Below, in pieces: positions 12,063-23,100 of a DNA stretch of 64,000 bases (positions are counted from its first letter, which is position 1; each line of letters begins with the position of its first letter). Source of the DNA: Helichrysum umbraculigerum (taxonomy: Eukaryota; Streptophyta; Magnoliopsida; Asterales; Asteraceae); assembly GCA_949592205.1 (NCBI GenBank), contig CATIUR010000006.1:12355001-12419000 (forward strand). The letters are read 5' to 3'. The notes under the pieces are model-generated. The model searched no databases and was not told the DNA's origin. It saw only the letters and a list, made by a program, of their open reading frames with translations. A program made the position numbers and the translations under genes.

Positions 12063-12637
12063 GGTATCAAACTTTTACAAAATATTCAATTTAGGGAACA
12101 ATCTATTTTTTGTAACAAAAAGATAACTTAACTTTTAAAACATGTCATCTAGTGAAAAATGGAACCGATTAGCAACATTTTGATTCATCTTTTGGAACAA
12201 TTTTATAAACTTTAGTTATCCTAAAACACATTTTATAGAGTTTAGTTGTCCTTACGCATATTACATATAGTTAGGGTAGATTTAAGTGAACAAAATTTGA
12301 TCTTTCCTTAATTGAACATTTTGTGAAAGTTTGATTCTCTTGCTATCTTTTAGCCTACCTTTTAAATATTCAAAATGCAATCACGGTCTAAGATGGACAC
12401 CAAATTCTTGAAGATGTACATAAAATTTGCTAAAATATATGTTGAACGTTTACTATCTTAAAAGGGCCCATAAATAATGCATCAATCGAACAATGCATCA
12501 AAATTTGCTAAATTTATAGGTATTAGTGGGGATGACAATGCATCAATCGAATAATGTCATATCATAATTTATATCCATTTAGATTATTATACATATCCAC
12601 ATCTATATCTGTTATATTTAGTATTAATGCATCCACC
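12063..12637. repeat. Diverged repeat, copy 1 (copy 2 at 60387-60975)
   Basis: AT-rich DNA without an ORF. It runs collinear with 60387-60975, from GTATCAAACTTT to ATTAATGCATCCA, with frequent substitutions. Element A ends at its left edge and element E at its right edge, so it is the old DNA between the two. Its own nature is not clear. Confidence 0.75.
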
Positions 12638-13190
12638 TGTAACACCCCCAAATTCACTGTTTAGCGGAAGCAAGCTTCGGGGTGCTACTAATCAAATATC
12701 ACAGCACAAAAGTAAAGGAAACGACATCTATATGCGACGTTTGTAAAATATTACAAAAGTATTACATTGTTATCATCAATTGTAAACAAGCTTCGAGTTC
12801 GTAAATGAGTTTCCTAGAGATTCTAATACATAACTGATATAACAAAAAGTAATGCAAAAGAATCTCCAAAAGTAGTATGCATGCGACTCAAGTTATCGAT
12901 CCTTAGGGCGTGCAGTTCCTACTGCTGCTGTAAACCTGAGATACAATGCTAAAAAGTGTCAACCAAAAAGGTTGGTGAATCTTACAGGTTTAGTAGTAAA
13001 AGTATCAGTATGAACTACAAATATGTACCAGTGTAGCTAACAAGCCAAGTAAGTAAATCAGTAAATCATCACAAATGCCATGAGCTCACAAGTTGAAGCT
13101 TAACAGTGTAGTGTGAATGGTACAATCAAGTACCGTATCACGTACCCCCGTGAGTGCTATCCGAACACTCATATGTAACAAATACTAATA

Positions 13191-13237
13191 TGCCTGTTTC
13201 TACGGTGAAATCCGTGGTAGCGCTACTACCCTAGGCA
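13191..13237. other. Three-way-junction dyad in LTR E
   Basis: An outer stem TGCCT/AGGCA encloses two perfect hairpins side by side: ACGG-TGAAAT-CCGT (13202-13215) and GGTAG-CGCTA-CTACC (13216-13230). The right LTR keeps both inner hairpins (about 56477-56505). LTR H has a related nested dyad at 63329-63365. Confidence 0.7.
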
Positions 13238-13500
13238 GGTATTGTCAGTCCCAAATGGATCCATTTACTAGTAATCACGATTAATTCCATAACTAACAAC
13301 TTATGATAGGAGGATTTCAATGGATAAAAGTACTCATGCAAAGTGTGTAAAAAGTAGTATAATCAGTTCAGTACATTGTGTTCATACATAAAAACAGTAG
13401 CAAGGTATCTCACCCCAAAGTATAAAACAGTAAAAGTGGGGCTGTAAAACTCATCTGAGTCTAGCAAGTACGATACTTTCGTTTAATCGAATAAATATCC

Positions 13501-13986
13501 CGGATGTAATTCCGTAGTGTGTCGGATGTAAATCCGTAAGTTGGTTCTCCGAACCCTGCAACCTTCTGGCGTCCGAAACGCACAAGGTTGTAAGTAAATA
13601 AGCAAATAAGTTGGTGTCTCGAAATATCACCCGTGCTAGTTGTCCATTCAACTAGGAAATGTCCAAGTGTTTGTTTGTACGTTTGTAATCATTTTGTAAA
13701 TAAGTGTGGCCCGTTGGTGACGGAGGTGTAATAATAATTCAATTATTATTATTATTATGTAGTTCACCGTGTTTGTATACCTTGTAGAGCATATACATAA
13801 GTTGATTATTTGTAACGTGACGTGTAACCATTGCTCGGATGTAAGTCCGTGCGAGTGTAAACTCGTGCGAGTGTAAGCTCGTCTTATAAACAATTTGTTC
13901 GAGTGTAAGCTCATAGTAGTGTGGGTGTAATCCCATATGTAGTTTCGAGTGTAATCTCGTATATGTATTCAAGTTGTGTTGAATAC
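13501..13986. repeat. Mini-hairpin array with constant TGTAAN loop (LTR E, left)
   Basis: Eight short dyads of the form stem-TGTAAN-stem: CGGA/TCCG at 13501, 13523 and 13836; CGAG/CTCG at 13852, 13868 and 13946; CGAG/CTCA (one arm mutated) at 13900; TGGG/CCCA at 13922. A ninth, longer hairpin GTATTCAA-GTTGTG-TTGAATAC is at 13965-13986. The loop is conserved while the stems change on both sides. The right LTR has the same array at 56776-57341 with different point losses. Confidence 0.8.
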
Positions 13987-14106
13987 TCATAAAAGTGATT
14001 GTTAACCATTCTTGCATTGGTTTAGTATTGTATTGAATAATTATTATCGTTTGGTAACCATTTAAGTAAATTTCAAAGTGCTGAAAAATGTTGACTAAGT
14101 TTGACC

Positions 14107-14226
14107 GCGGACTGAGATCTCAGTTCGCAGAGCAGAACTCATCTCACAGGATAGAACTCATCTCGCGGGATAGAACTCATCTCGCGGGGCAGAACTCATC
14201 TCGCGGGGAAAACTCATCTCGCAGGA
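14107..14226. repeat. Palindrome and AACTCATCTCGCGGG tandem array in LTR E
   Basis: CTGAGATCTCAG is a perfect palindrome, extended on both sides with one mismatch (14107-14128). It is followed by about six short repeats of AACTCATCTCGCGGG/CAGG type. The right LTR has a rearranged version (57469-57600) with a different order of units. Confidence 0.75.
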
Positions 14227-15850
14227 TCGGCGGTTAGTAGTTTCGTTTATGGTAAAATGGTCAAACAAGCTCGGTTTGACCCAAAACTTTTAGGGAAGAC
14301 TTAAATATGTTAAATAAGCTTTAGAAAATTGTCTTTACGTTTTATGGTTGACCCGAAGTGTCGGTTTTTAAAAAATTTCCAAAACAGCCCTTTTTGAAGG
14401 TTCTCGGTTTTGTCGGTTGGTTTCGCCTCTAGCTTTTGACGGTTTCTATTCCGATTCGAGTTCCACAAAAATTACCATGTGTTCTCCTAGGTGTCTAGTT
14501 TATTTCTGCACTTTATGATAATTTTATAAGTTCATTTACTATTTTAGACAAAAAAAAAACATGAAGAGTGGTCAGTTTTGGTCCAAAACAGACCTTCGTT
14601 AAAAGATTGGGTTATATACGAAAATCCATGTATTTATGGAAATGGTCATAGAAGAACTTTTTGTAGAGCTCTTCCATACGGAAATTTTGGTATGTGTTTC
14701 GTTATCTAATTATTTGTAGAACTCAAGTTATGATCGTTTTCGTGGGGTTGTTTTCTGGGACCGTTTTGGTGTAGTTTAAATGTTTATGAAAAACGTGTTT
14801 TGAGCTTAAAATTGGACATAATCTAGTCAAGTAAGCAAGTATACATGTTAATAAGTAGTAACCAAGTAAAACTAATGAAAGAAATAGGCTCACAATGGTT
14901 TGATGACCGATCTAGAGCCGAAAACGCGATGAGACGGTGACTAGCTTCGTTTCCTTGCTTTCGTCTTTTTCCCACAAAAATGAGGTGGTGGCCGATGGTG
15001 GAATGTGGTGGCTGCTGGAGATCAGCAAGAATAGAGGGAGAGAAAAGTAGAGAGAAGGTGGAGAGGGTGTAGGGAATGATGGAGAATGTGGAGTGTGAAA
15101 TGAGAAAGAGATAGAGTGTATAGATGGTGAAGGAAGAAGGTGAGGGAGGCCATGCCCTCCTCATGTGGCCGGTTTTATGTGGGGTCCACCTAGTGTGGAT
15201 TTCACTAAATTTTGTTCCTCCATTTTGTGTTCCGTGCGGTGCTCGTTTACTCGATTGTTTTACGTTTTAATTAATCGTATAACGTTTTATATAATACGTT
15301 TCGTTAACGATTTAAAACACGATGTTTTTAATAAAAGTTTTACTCAAATAATTTATTCTAAGTTAGTAAAATATATTTTGGTTTTCGTCGGGTCGTCGGT
15401 TGCGAGTTGTACGTTTATTTATACCATGTAATGTTTTTAAATGTTATAATCGTACGCGTGTAATCGCGATATTTTTAGCCGAAGTATTTTATCATAATAC
15501 TTATTATGAAGTTATAAAAATATAACTTAAGTTTATTTCGTGTGTCGGGCGCGTTTCATACGTTTTTGTCTCGTAAGGTTACGTTTTATACAATATTTAA
15601 TACGTGTAATATATTCTCGCAATATATTAAGGTAAATAATGTTTGTTTGGATAAATCCACATTATTTAAATAGTTTGTCACCAACGTCCATTTATAAATA
15701 GTGTCTAATCATAGTCCTAAATTAGCGGGTGTATGTATACCGTGTATGTAATTACACAAAAGGTTACATATATTTAGATTAATATAAACTAAATACACGT
15801 AATTAAAAGTAGTTTAGGCACTAATCATAGTCCTAAATTAGCGGGTGTCA

Positions 15851-15863
15851 TATTCTCCCCTTG
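15851..15863 (-). promoter_or_regulatory. Element E polypurine tract
   Basis: The minus strand reads CAAGGGGAGAATA, immediately before the LTR start TGACACCCGC. It is a standard Ty3-type PPT. Confidence 0.8.
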
Positions 15864-15885
15864 TTAGGAGAACTTCATCCCGAAA

Positions 15886-16047
15886 TTAGCTCGAAGTCGC
15901 GGTGTGAGTAGAGTCTGTGAACAAGTGTGGATGTTTCAGTCGCATTTGGTCTTCCCGTTCCCAAGTGAATTCGGGACCACGCCTCGAATTCCACCTGACT
16001 TTGACGATGGGAATACGACCCTGTTTTAAGCGTTTGACCTTGCGGTC
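15886..16047 (-). CDS. Element E polyprotein 3' end: chromodomain-like tail
   Basis: This continues, in frame, the integrase reading frame that breaks off at 35638 where element B inserted; the duplicated cggtc accounts for the join. About 54 codons end at TAA (15886-15888), 22 bp before the PPT. The block VKVRWNSRRGPEFTWE, followed by an M..K.P.LF pattern, matches the C-terminal chromodomain-like segment of plant chromoviruses, which bind heterochromatin and guide integration. No damage is seen in this piece. Confidence 0.75.
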   Translation of the reverse strand, partial: DRKVKRLKQGRIPIVKVRWNSRRGPEFTWEREDQMRLKHPHLFTDSTHTATSS

Positions 16048-18567
16048 TGTTGCGACTCTCGCGAGACGAACGAGGTGGTTTTAAAATTTATGTTTGCTGG
16101 GGTCTAAGTGTGACTTACAAATACTGAACCAAAGGTTAGTAGATGGTAAGTATGACCTAGAGTCGTTCTTGAAGAGAAACTGAATTGAAACGGAGGTGAT
16201 CCAATCAATCTTGCTTTTCTAGTAAATGTTTTAAAGAGTGCGTTGGGGGTTTTGGTTCAGTTAACTAGGTAAACTAAATAAAGCGAATAAAATATAATAA
16301 TAAATCAGATAATAAAAGAAGTATTTGTTGTGAGTTCGTTAGCTTATAATGTGGGACGATGACTTTTGGGGAAAACGTTTACTAAATCTGGAATGTTCAC
16401 TAGGCTTGATAGTCCATGGTATAACCAGTAGATTCCCTATTAGTCGGTTATCAACTAATATGTCACGAGGAACCGAGGTGTCATGATTCTGGTCAGACAG
16501 ACAATGCTCAACTCTCCACACTCTCCTATGAGGAAGTCAGTGGCCCTTATTATCGAACGCATTTGCTCGTGGGCGAAGGAATAGAGTAGCAAGTCAACAA
16601 CAAGTCTAACCGTTCTTAATACCATAAAACTATAAATCCAACAAACAACTAACTTAGCAAATATGTTCGGACTTAGATGATCAATTCCAATTAATGAAGT
16701 TTAAGCGTGGTAAGCGAAGAAAGGTGTTGAGGCTTCTTGCGTACCTTACTTTAGATTTCATAGGTTAAGGAAAAGTATCGTTTTAAAATGAATTTTAAAC
16801 TTGCCTTTCTCGATACAATTAACAAATCCCTAGGTTTTCGTAAATGATTATTTAGCCTGTAGCCTACCTACTCTAATCTAATCTAAACTAACTAATCTAA
16901 TTAAAACGTTAATTAAAATGCTGACGGCTTTTTGCATAAAGTTAAACCCAGACCATGTCAGAAAATGCTATGGTAATCCACAATGTATTTAATCGTTTAC
17001 CGATGTTTCCATTGTGGTTTAATTGCTTCGCGATGTTTACATAATAAGTACATTGTGATTATAGGTGTACCATACTCATGGCAATTCCACGTAATCACAT
17101 TGCATTTTATGATGCTTGCATGACGTTACAATTAAAACCATAGTTTTTACACAGATAACTATTGACCAAGTATTAAGGTTCGCGACGCCTCTTTACAAGG
17201 TTACAATCACGTTTGTTAATCGAAAGGCGAATATGAGTTTTAGGTTTAAAATCGTAAAATAAGTCCGTTCATAAAGTTTCCATTTTAATAGTGTCAATCT
17301 ATAATACAACTACCTTCGGTCGTTACCGGCTTCCATGCATTTGTACTTTGCTCGAAAGCTTTTCCAGCACTATACCAAGTAAACAGTCGAATAGGGGCCG
17401 TCATATTATTTCATGACACATTTAAAGTCATCCCACAATTATATACGCTAACTACATCACAAAAAATACAATAGTAATCTACTCGCTAATCATGGTATAA
17501 ACAATCTCTAGCATAATTAAAGTAAACATGTTTAATTAAGATAGATAAGGATAGAAATAACCGAGATTAATATGCGAGAAGGAATAGACTTGAATTAATA
17601 AGATTGCTCCAAGCGTACACCACAGATTACAATTGCGTTCCTCACCAAGGATTACAACTTGTTCCTTGCTTCTATTTTACTAGCCTACTACTATTCTAAA
17701 GCAAGAAAATAAACAAAGAAATAAAAGCTAGAAGCTATAGAAAGAAAGTGTGTTTTCAAAGGATGGAAGGCGTATCTTCAAATGAAGCCTAAGGCTTCTA
17801 TTTATAGGGAACTCATGGTGCATTTTAGCATCCAAAGGCTCACATTATCATTAGGTGGAAAAGTGAAAAAGTTAGTGGCCTCGGGTACGAAAAAGGGTGT
17901 AAAGGTGGTGACCCGGGTACGGAAAAACGCGTAAAGGCCTAGCACCGGGTACGCAAAAGGACCAAAAAGCGAAATCGGGATAGGGTAGTGGTGGCCGGTG
18001 CCGCCCCCATGATGGCCGGCGGCGGATGGGTGGTGGACGGCGGCGGTTGGCACCCCCCGCCCCGGTTCGTCGCCTTTTGTCTTGTTTCTCGATTCGTGCG
18101 TGTTTTCTTCGTTATCCGTCCGTTTGAGTCGATTCTTTTTTTGTTGGATTCGTAATTCAAAAACGAAGACTTTGATGAAAAGATATCCCAAAAATATGTC
18201 TCTGAACTTTAGATGTGTCGTACGAATCGTTTGGATCTTCCGGCGTACGTAGAATATTCATTCTTCATTCGTTTTTGTTGATTCTTCTTTTGTTGGATTC
18301 GTAATTTGAAAACGAACATCTTGGTTGAGATGGATGTTGGTGATGGGCAATTTTGTCTTGAATTCTCGTTTTGATGCCTTGAATCTTCAAACGTGTGTGG
18401 AATCTTCCTTTTTCATCCGTTTTTCTTGATTTTTATCGTGCAACATTGTTTTGACCATCTTGGCATGTTACTATTGATTTGTAATGTTTTTTGAGTTAAT
18501 ATGCCAAGAATCGTTCCAGAATGAGAGAGATATCGGTAGTAAAAACGTGACTTTTTACGCGATATCA
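16048..18567 (-). repeat. Element B left (3') LTR
   Basis: 2520 bp, TGTTGCGACT to ..GCGATATCA. The split right copy adds up to 2521 bp without D and its duplication. The outer part is unrelated to A, but the TATA region, the C-rich part and the inner end are clearly shared with LTR A. Confidence 0.92.
17798..17807 (-). promoter_or_regulatory. Probable TATA box of LTR B (left)
   Basis: The minus strand reads CTATAAATAG. The right LTR copy is at 34868-34877. Confidence 0.6.
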
Positions 18568-18581
18568 AGTATCCCACACTT
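18568..18581 (-). promoter_or_regulatory. Element B polypurine tract with upstream hairpin
   Basis: The minus strand AAGTGTGGGATACT abuts the LTR start TGATATC. A perfect 8-bp hairpin TTTGCTTG-AGGA-CAAGCAAA lies at 18587-18606, just upstream. Confidence 0.75.
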
Positions 18582-19702
18582 AGAACTTTGCTTGTCCTCA
18601 AGCAAACTCGTCTTCAACATGGTTAAAAATAAGAAGATAATGAAAAGTTTAAAGGCGGAACGTTTTACTAAGGGGTTTTGGGAAAGTAAAATACTTGTTC
18701 TTTGAAAAGGAAAGATTGTAATCTTTAGGAGCATGCTTGTGATCTTTGATCTTGGATACATGACTAGGAGATCCTCTCAAGGTAGTCACTCAAATCACTC
18801 AAAGTGTTTAGGGTTTTCTATTCTATTATATCAATCGCTCAGAACGCCAGTCATGTATCGTTTATCGTCATAGGCTTGATCGAGTATCAAATCGTTACCT
18901 TTTAGGTGAGCACGAAGTCGATCTAGCCACAATCATTCTAAGGGGAGTGATGTAGGGTTTTTGGAGTGGAGTGTTGGTGGTATGAGAGGGGGTTTTGTTG
19001 GTTTTTCATAGGTTTTCTTTTTGGTGAAGTGGAAAGCTGAAATTTTTGAATTTTTGGGAAGATTGACGCCCTTTTCTTTTTATTTTGGGTGGAGTATTTT
19101 TCTCCATTTGACTTTCTTTACTTCGAATTTTCTTGGGAATTTTTATTCTTTCTTTGACGTCATATCCTCGATGCTTCTCTTTTTTCATCTTTGGAACTTT
19201 CTATGAAGTTTGAGGGATGCTTTTGAGTAGGTAAAGGGATAACGTATTTGTTTTTGGGTATATGGATGGGTTCAAGAATGATGTGATTCGATATCCTTTT
19301 TGACTCACTAGTTCGGATTCGAAATGCATAACAAGAGCAAGTTCTGATTCTAAACGCATACATCGGCACACTCAAGAATCGAAAAAGTGAAGCATTAAAA
19401 GTGAATGCTTTTCACATGGCTCAAGATACCTCACAAATTGAAAGTTAGGTTGTTGTGTGCTTAGTCATGCGATGCTCTTTATGGGATTACCAAACTTGTT
19501 TTTCAAAAGAATTTGTATTTTATTTTTCCTTCTTCCCCAAAGTAAATCGTTCTTTGTTTAAAATTTTTCATTTTCAACATATTTTTAACTCAATTTTGAA
19601 AAATTTTGCTTACTTTTATGGAGAAGCAAGGTCTTATAAAGAGCAACGATTTTAGAATCAAGTATATACCAATATCCATTTAACAGTAGTGCTACTACTG
19701 CT

Positions 19703-19831
19703 ATCCCACACTTAAAGGAACATCGTCCTCGATGTTATACTAAGCTCTGAATGGGGTAAAATCCCACACTCAGGGTTTTAAACATCTAAGTTGCGTTCTT
19801 TCAGTGTGTGTTGGGTTTGAATCCCACACTT
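19703..19831 (-). promoter_or_regulatory. Cluster of three PPT-like motifs with hairpin (element B)
   Basis: Minus-strand AAGTGTGGGAT occurs at 19821-19831 and 19703-19713, with the variant GAGTGTGGGAT at 19761-19771. The 19703 copy is preceded by the hairpin AACATCG-AGGA-CGATGTT (19719-19736). Relative to A and C the stem has changed on both arms while keeping pairing. Confidence 0.7.
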
Positions 19832-20128
19832 AGTGATAAACATAATGGATATGATATATTTAAAACGAATGAAAGAGACGGTTTAGAAGTACTCCCCGGT
19901 GATTGCAGTGTTTTTGTGTGCATTTGCCGGACTCCGTCTTTCATGGTACGCTCTTGATCAAGTCTTCTTGTGATTGGTCTCGTAGGTGTGAACACTTCGG
20001 ATCTGCTATTCTTCGGGTGTTGATGCTTCCTTGCAGGCTGGAGCATGCTTTGCAAGATCCGAGTGTGAAAGATGGTCGGAGATTTCATCACTTCTTGGAA
20101 AGTAAAATTGCAGAAATGTAAAAAACAT

Positions 20129-20174
20129 GGGTTGCCTCCTGAGAAGCGCTCTTTTAAAGTCGAGAGCTCGACTT
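20129..20174 (-). promoter_or_regulatory. Conserved block after the X ORF of element B
   Basis: The minus strand has CTTCTCAGGAGGCAACCC at the same place, just past the ORF, as CTTCTCGGGAGGCAACCC in element C (45944-45961). A perfect 8-bp hairpin AAGTCGAG-AG... (20157-20174) precedes it. Role unknown; similar GGGAGGCAACCC blocks are, from memory, common in Athila-type elements. Confidence 0.6.
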
Positions 20175-20184
20175 AGTCCTCTTT

Positions 20185-23100
20185 CTAGATGTTGTTGAAT
20201 GCTTCCCTGACATTAGAGCGGTTACCGTTGTTCCTAGGCATGCTGTAGCGTGGAGGAAAGTATTGCAAGAATTGCTCTATCATGTCGGCAATGAGAGTTG
20301 GTGGCGTGGTGGATTCCATTCTGAAGCTTTTGAAGTGATCGGTGGCTAATCTGTCTAGGACTGCCATCCCATAGCTAATGTATCGAACTGCCCTTGTGAC
20401 TGGTCCGTTAGGGTCAATTTAGGTGCGAGTGTGGGTTCGAACAATTTCACGCTGGGGGTGGTTTCGGCCTATTGAAGCGATCAGGGCTAAGAACTGAGTC
20501 TTCACTTCTTCAAAGTCTTCAGCCAAAGGGTCTCCTCCGAAGGATCTGGTGGCTTGGCATACTTGTCTGATGAGTTGATGTTGCTCACGGTTGAAGGGAA
20601 AGTCCGAGTCTGTGAAGACGTAGATCAGCTTGCTGAATATTTCGCGATATCCATCACGATAGACATTAAGCTCTACATCCTCTTCCGTGTACATTCCGCG
20701 TAGTCGAGTTGTCACGTAAGTTGCTAGGTTGATTTGTGACATATTCGAAATGAATCTTGGTACCTCAATAGTTTCTTCATCATATGCTGACTGGTTCAGC
20801 TCATCAATTATCAGCTCAACATGATGACCAATGGTAGAGTGAATGACGATCCTATAGTTCTCCGTGGCTGTGAGGTGCTCTCCAGTCTCAATGAGATCTA
20901 GAAGGGTTCTAAGATCTCCCACCATTCTGATATCGGCATAGTTCTGTGGATTTCCATTTGCTCTTTCAAGATAAGTCCTCATGGATGCCAGTGTAGCCTT
21001 CTGACTTGCGGAATAGGGAAAAGCTGATCCGGCTAAAGCACAATATACTTTTTGGTATATTTGCCTTTGGTTGCTGCAGAACTCGACTTCTCCCATTGGG
21101 TAGTTAGGTCTTTCGGGCTGTTGAGCTTCTCTGTTGAGTTGTTCTTGAAGGGAATCAGAGAATGCTTGAATATGTCGGATTAGAGTCTGGGGTACTAGTT
21201 CTCCATAATTGGCGAGGTATGAATCATACTCTCGTTCAATTTGCCTTATCATGTGTCTTTGGGCGGTGGTATAGTTGTTGGTTGACTCTTTGATAGCCTC
21301 CACAATGACGCGCACATCTTCATTCTCATCAATTAGGTCAATCATTTCTTCGTGAGTGTCTATGAGAGGGATCTCTAATCTTTCGGTTGTGATGACGGGT
21401 GAATTTGGTGGAGCAAGAGGAGTCAGTGGAATAGAGCGTTCATCGATAGTGACGTCGACACAATCGCTGCCATACTCGACTTCATCTTCGGAATCTTTGT
21501 CACGTGAATCCGGGAATTGGTGGAGTTCTTCATCTGAGGGTGCATTGTTGAAAGGTTGGGTATTGTCGACTTCGATGGTTTTAACTTCAATGGTTGTGTC
21601 TTGAAGGTTTCCTTCAACAAAGCCACCCCTTTGCCTAGCCTTATATGCAGCGATTCTTTGGTAAAACTCAGTATATAGGTTCGGGTGTTTTGATGAACGA
21701 AGTTCCTCTTCAAAAGTATCTATGTCTCGGAGTCGGGTTTGGGTGAAAGGTTTAGAAGGATCGAGATAGGAGTTAAGAATGTTTCCCATTCTCCTTATGT
21801 GAGAGGTTTTGAGCTCTTGACGAAGGGTTTCATAGTCAACGGATTCTTCTAATGAAGAGCAATCAGCATAGCTTTGTATTCTGTTTACTTCAGCCACTTG
21901 GGGTAAATCAGTTCGATCTTCATCTTCCTCCATTTCTTCCTCCTCATCTGGTTCTTCTTCTTCCATTTCTTTCGTTTCTTCATCTTCCTCAGCGGGTTCT
22001 TCCTCAGGTTCTGATTCGTTATCTTCAGATTCTTCATCTTCCTCTGCGTCCTGGTAATCCTCGTCCTCGTCGTGGTCAGTTTCAATGTCATAGATCAAGG
22101 TTGTGGGTCGAGTGAAACATTGCTCTTCCTCGGGATCTGATTCGTCATCGGAACAAATTCGGCCTGTTGATATAGCATAGCATTCTTCTAGTTCCGGTGT
22201 ACATTCCGGTTGGTCGATCTTGTAAGTGATGCTTTCACCGTGTGCTCGTAGAACAATCGTGTGGTTATACACGTCAATTACTGCTCTAGCCGTGTTCATG
22301 AATGGTCTTCCAAGGATAATCGGGATGTTTATGTCCTCGTGGATATCCATTACCACAAAATCTGTAGGAAAGAAGAATTTGTTAACTTGAACTAAGACAT
22401 TCTCACCTATTCCCTTTGGGTATCTAACAGATTGGTCAGCTAGCTGAACAGTCATCTTAGTGGGATTCAAATTTTCAAGTTCTAGCCTTTTAAACAGGAA
22501 GTAGGGCATAAGGTTAATGCTAGCTCCTAAGTCGGCTAAGGCGCTGATATCTCCGGATTGGTAAATAGAACAAGGGAGTGTGAATCTACCGGTGTCTCCT
22601 AGTTTTTCGGGAAGGCTATTCTTAAGCAGGGCTGATGTTTCAGAACTAAGGGGAATGTTGTTTACTTCGGGCAGTTTATCCTTTGTGGACAGCAATTTCC
22701 AAATATATTTGTTACGACCGGGAACTCTAGACATGGTGTCAAGGAATTTTCCATCTAACTTAAAGGATGATAATTTCTTAGGTTGGACTTTAAGTCTAGT
22801 GGGGTAGGGAATTCTAACCTCTTTGTTCATGGTCGGAGCGGTTTCCACAGTTGGTATCTTGATCTTTGGTTCTTCCGTCACTGGTACAGCAGCAGGCGGT
22901 GTAGTGGATTCTTCTTTGGTGGTAGTTAGTTGTTTCGCTTCCTCAACATGTGGGTTGTGAACCGTGTTGCTAGGCAAACTTCCTCTTGGTCTGTTTTCAA
23001 GACGTTGTGCCAATTGTCCAATTTGGGCTTCCAAGTTCTTTAGCACGGCAAGTTGGTTTCTCATAAAGAGGTCGGCTTGATCTTGTCTAGCGGACGTCTT

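Larger units (their letters stand above)
12638..15850 (-). repeat. Element E left (3') LTR
   Basis: 3213 bp, from TGTAACACCCCC to ..GCGGGTGTCA, next to the PPT. It is nearly collinear with 55913-59220. It contains a branched dyad (13191-13237), a mini-hairpin array (13501-13986), a perfect palindrome CTGAGATCTCAG (14112-14123) and a short tandem array (14131-14226). Confidence 0.92.
18582..20184 (-). other. Element B 3' noncoding region
   Basis: No credible ORF. It is collinear with the matching regions of A and C, including the purine-rich stretch (minus; about 19000-19200), the CATGACTGGC block near 18850 and the triple PPT-like cluster at 19703-19831. Confidence 0.7.

Noticed and set aside
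14823..15164. 113-codon frame starting MRRAWPPSPSSF (also 58313-58540)
   Set aside because: Lies in the CT-rich leader part of LTR E, present in both LTRs with frame differences; not a conserved protein.
21852..22115. Lysine-, leucine- or proline-rich frames opposite the acidic stretch of B (also 43885-44325 in C)
   Set aside because: Shadows of the GAA/GAG-rich coding sequence of the gag-protease-X ORF.
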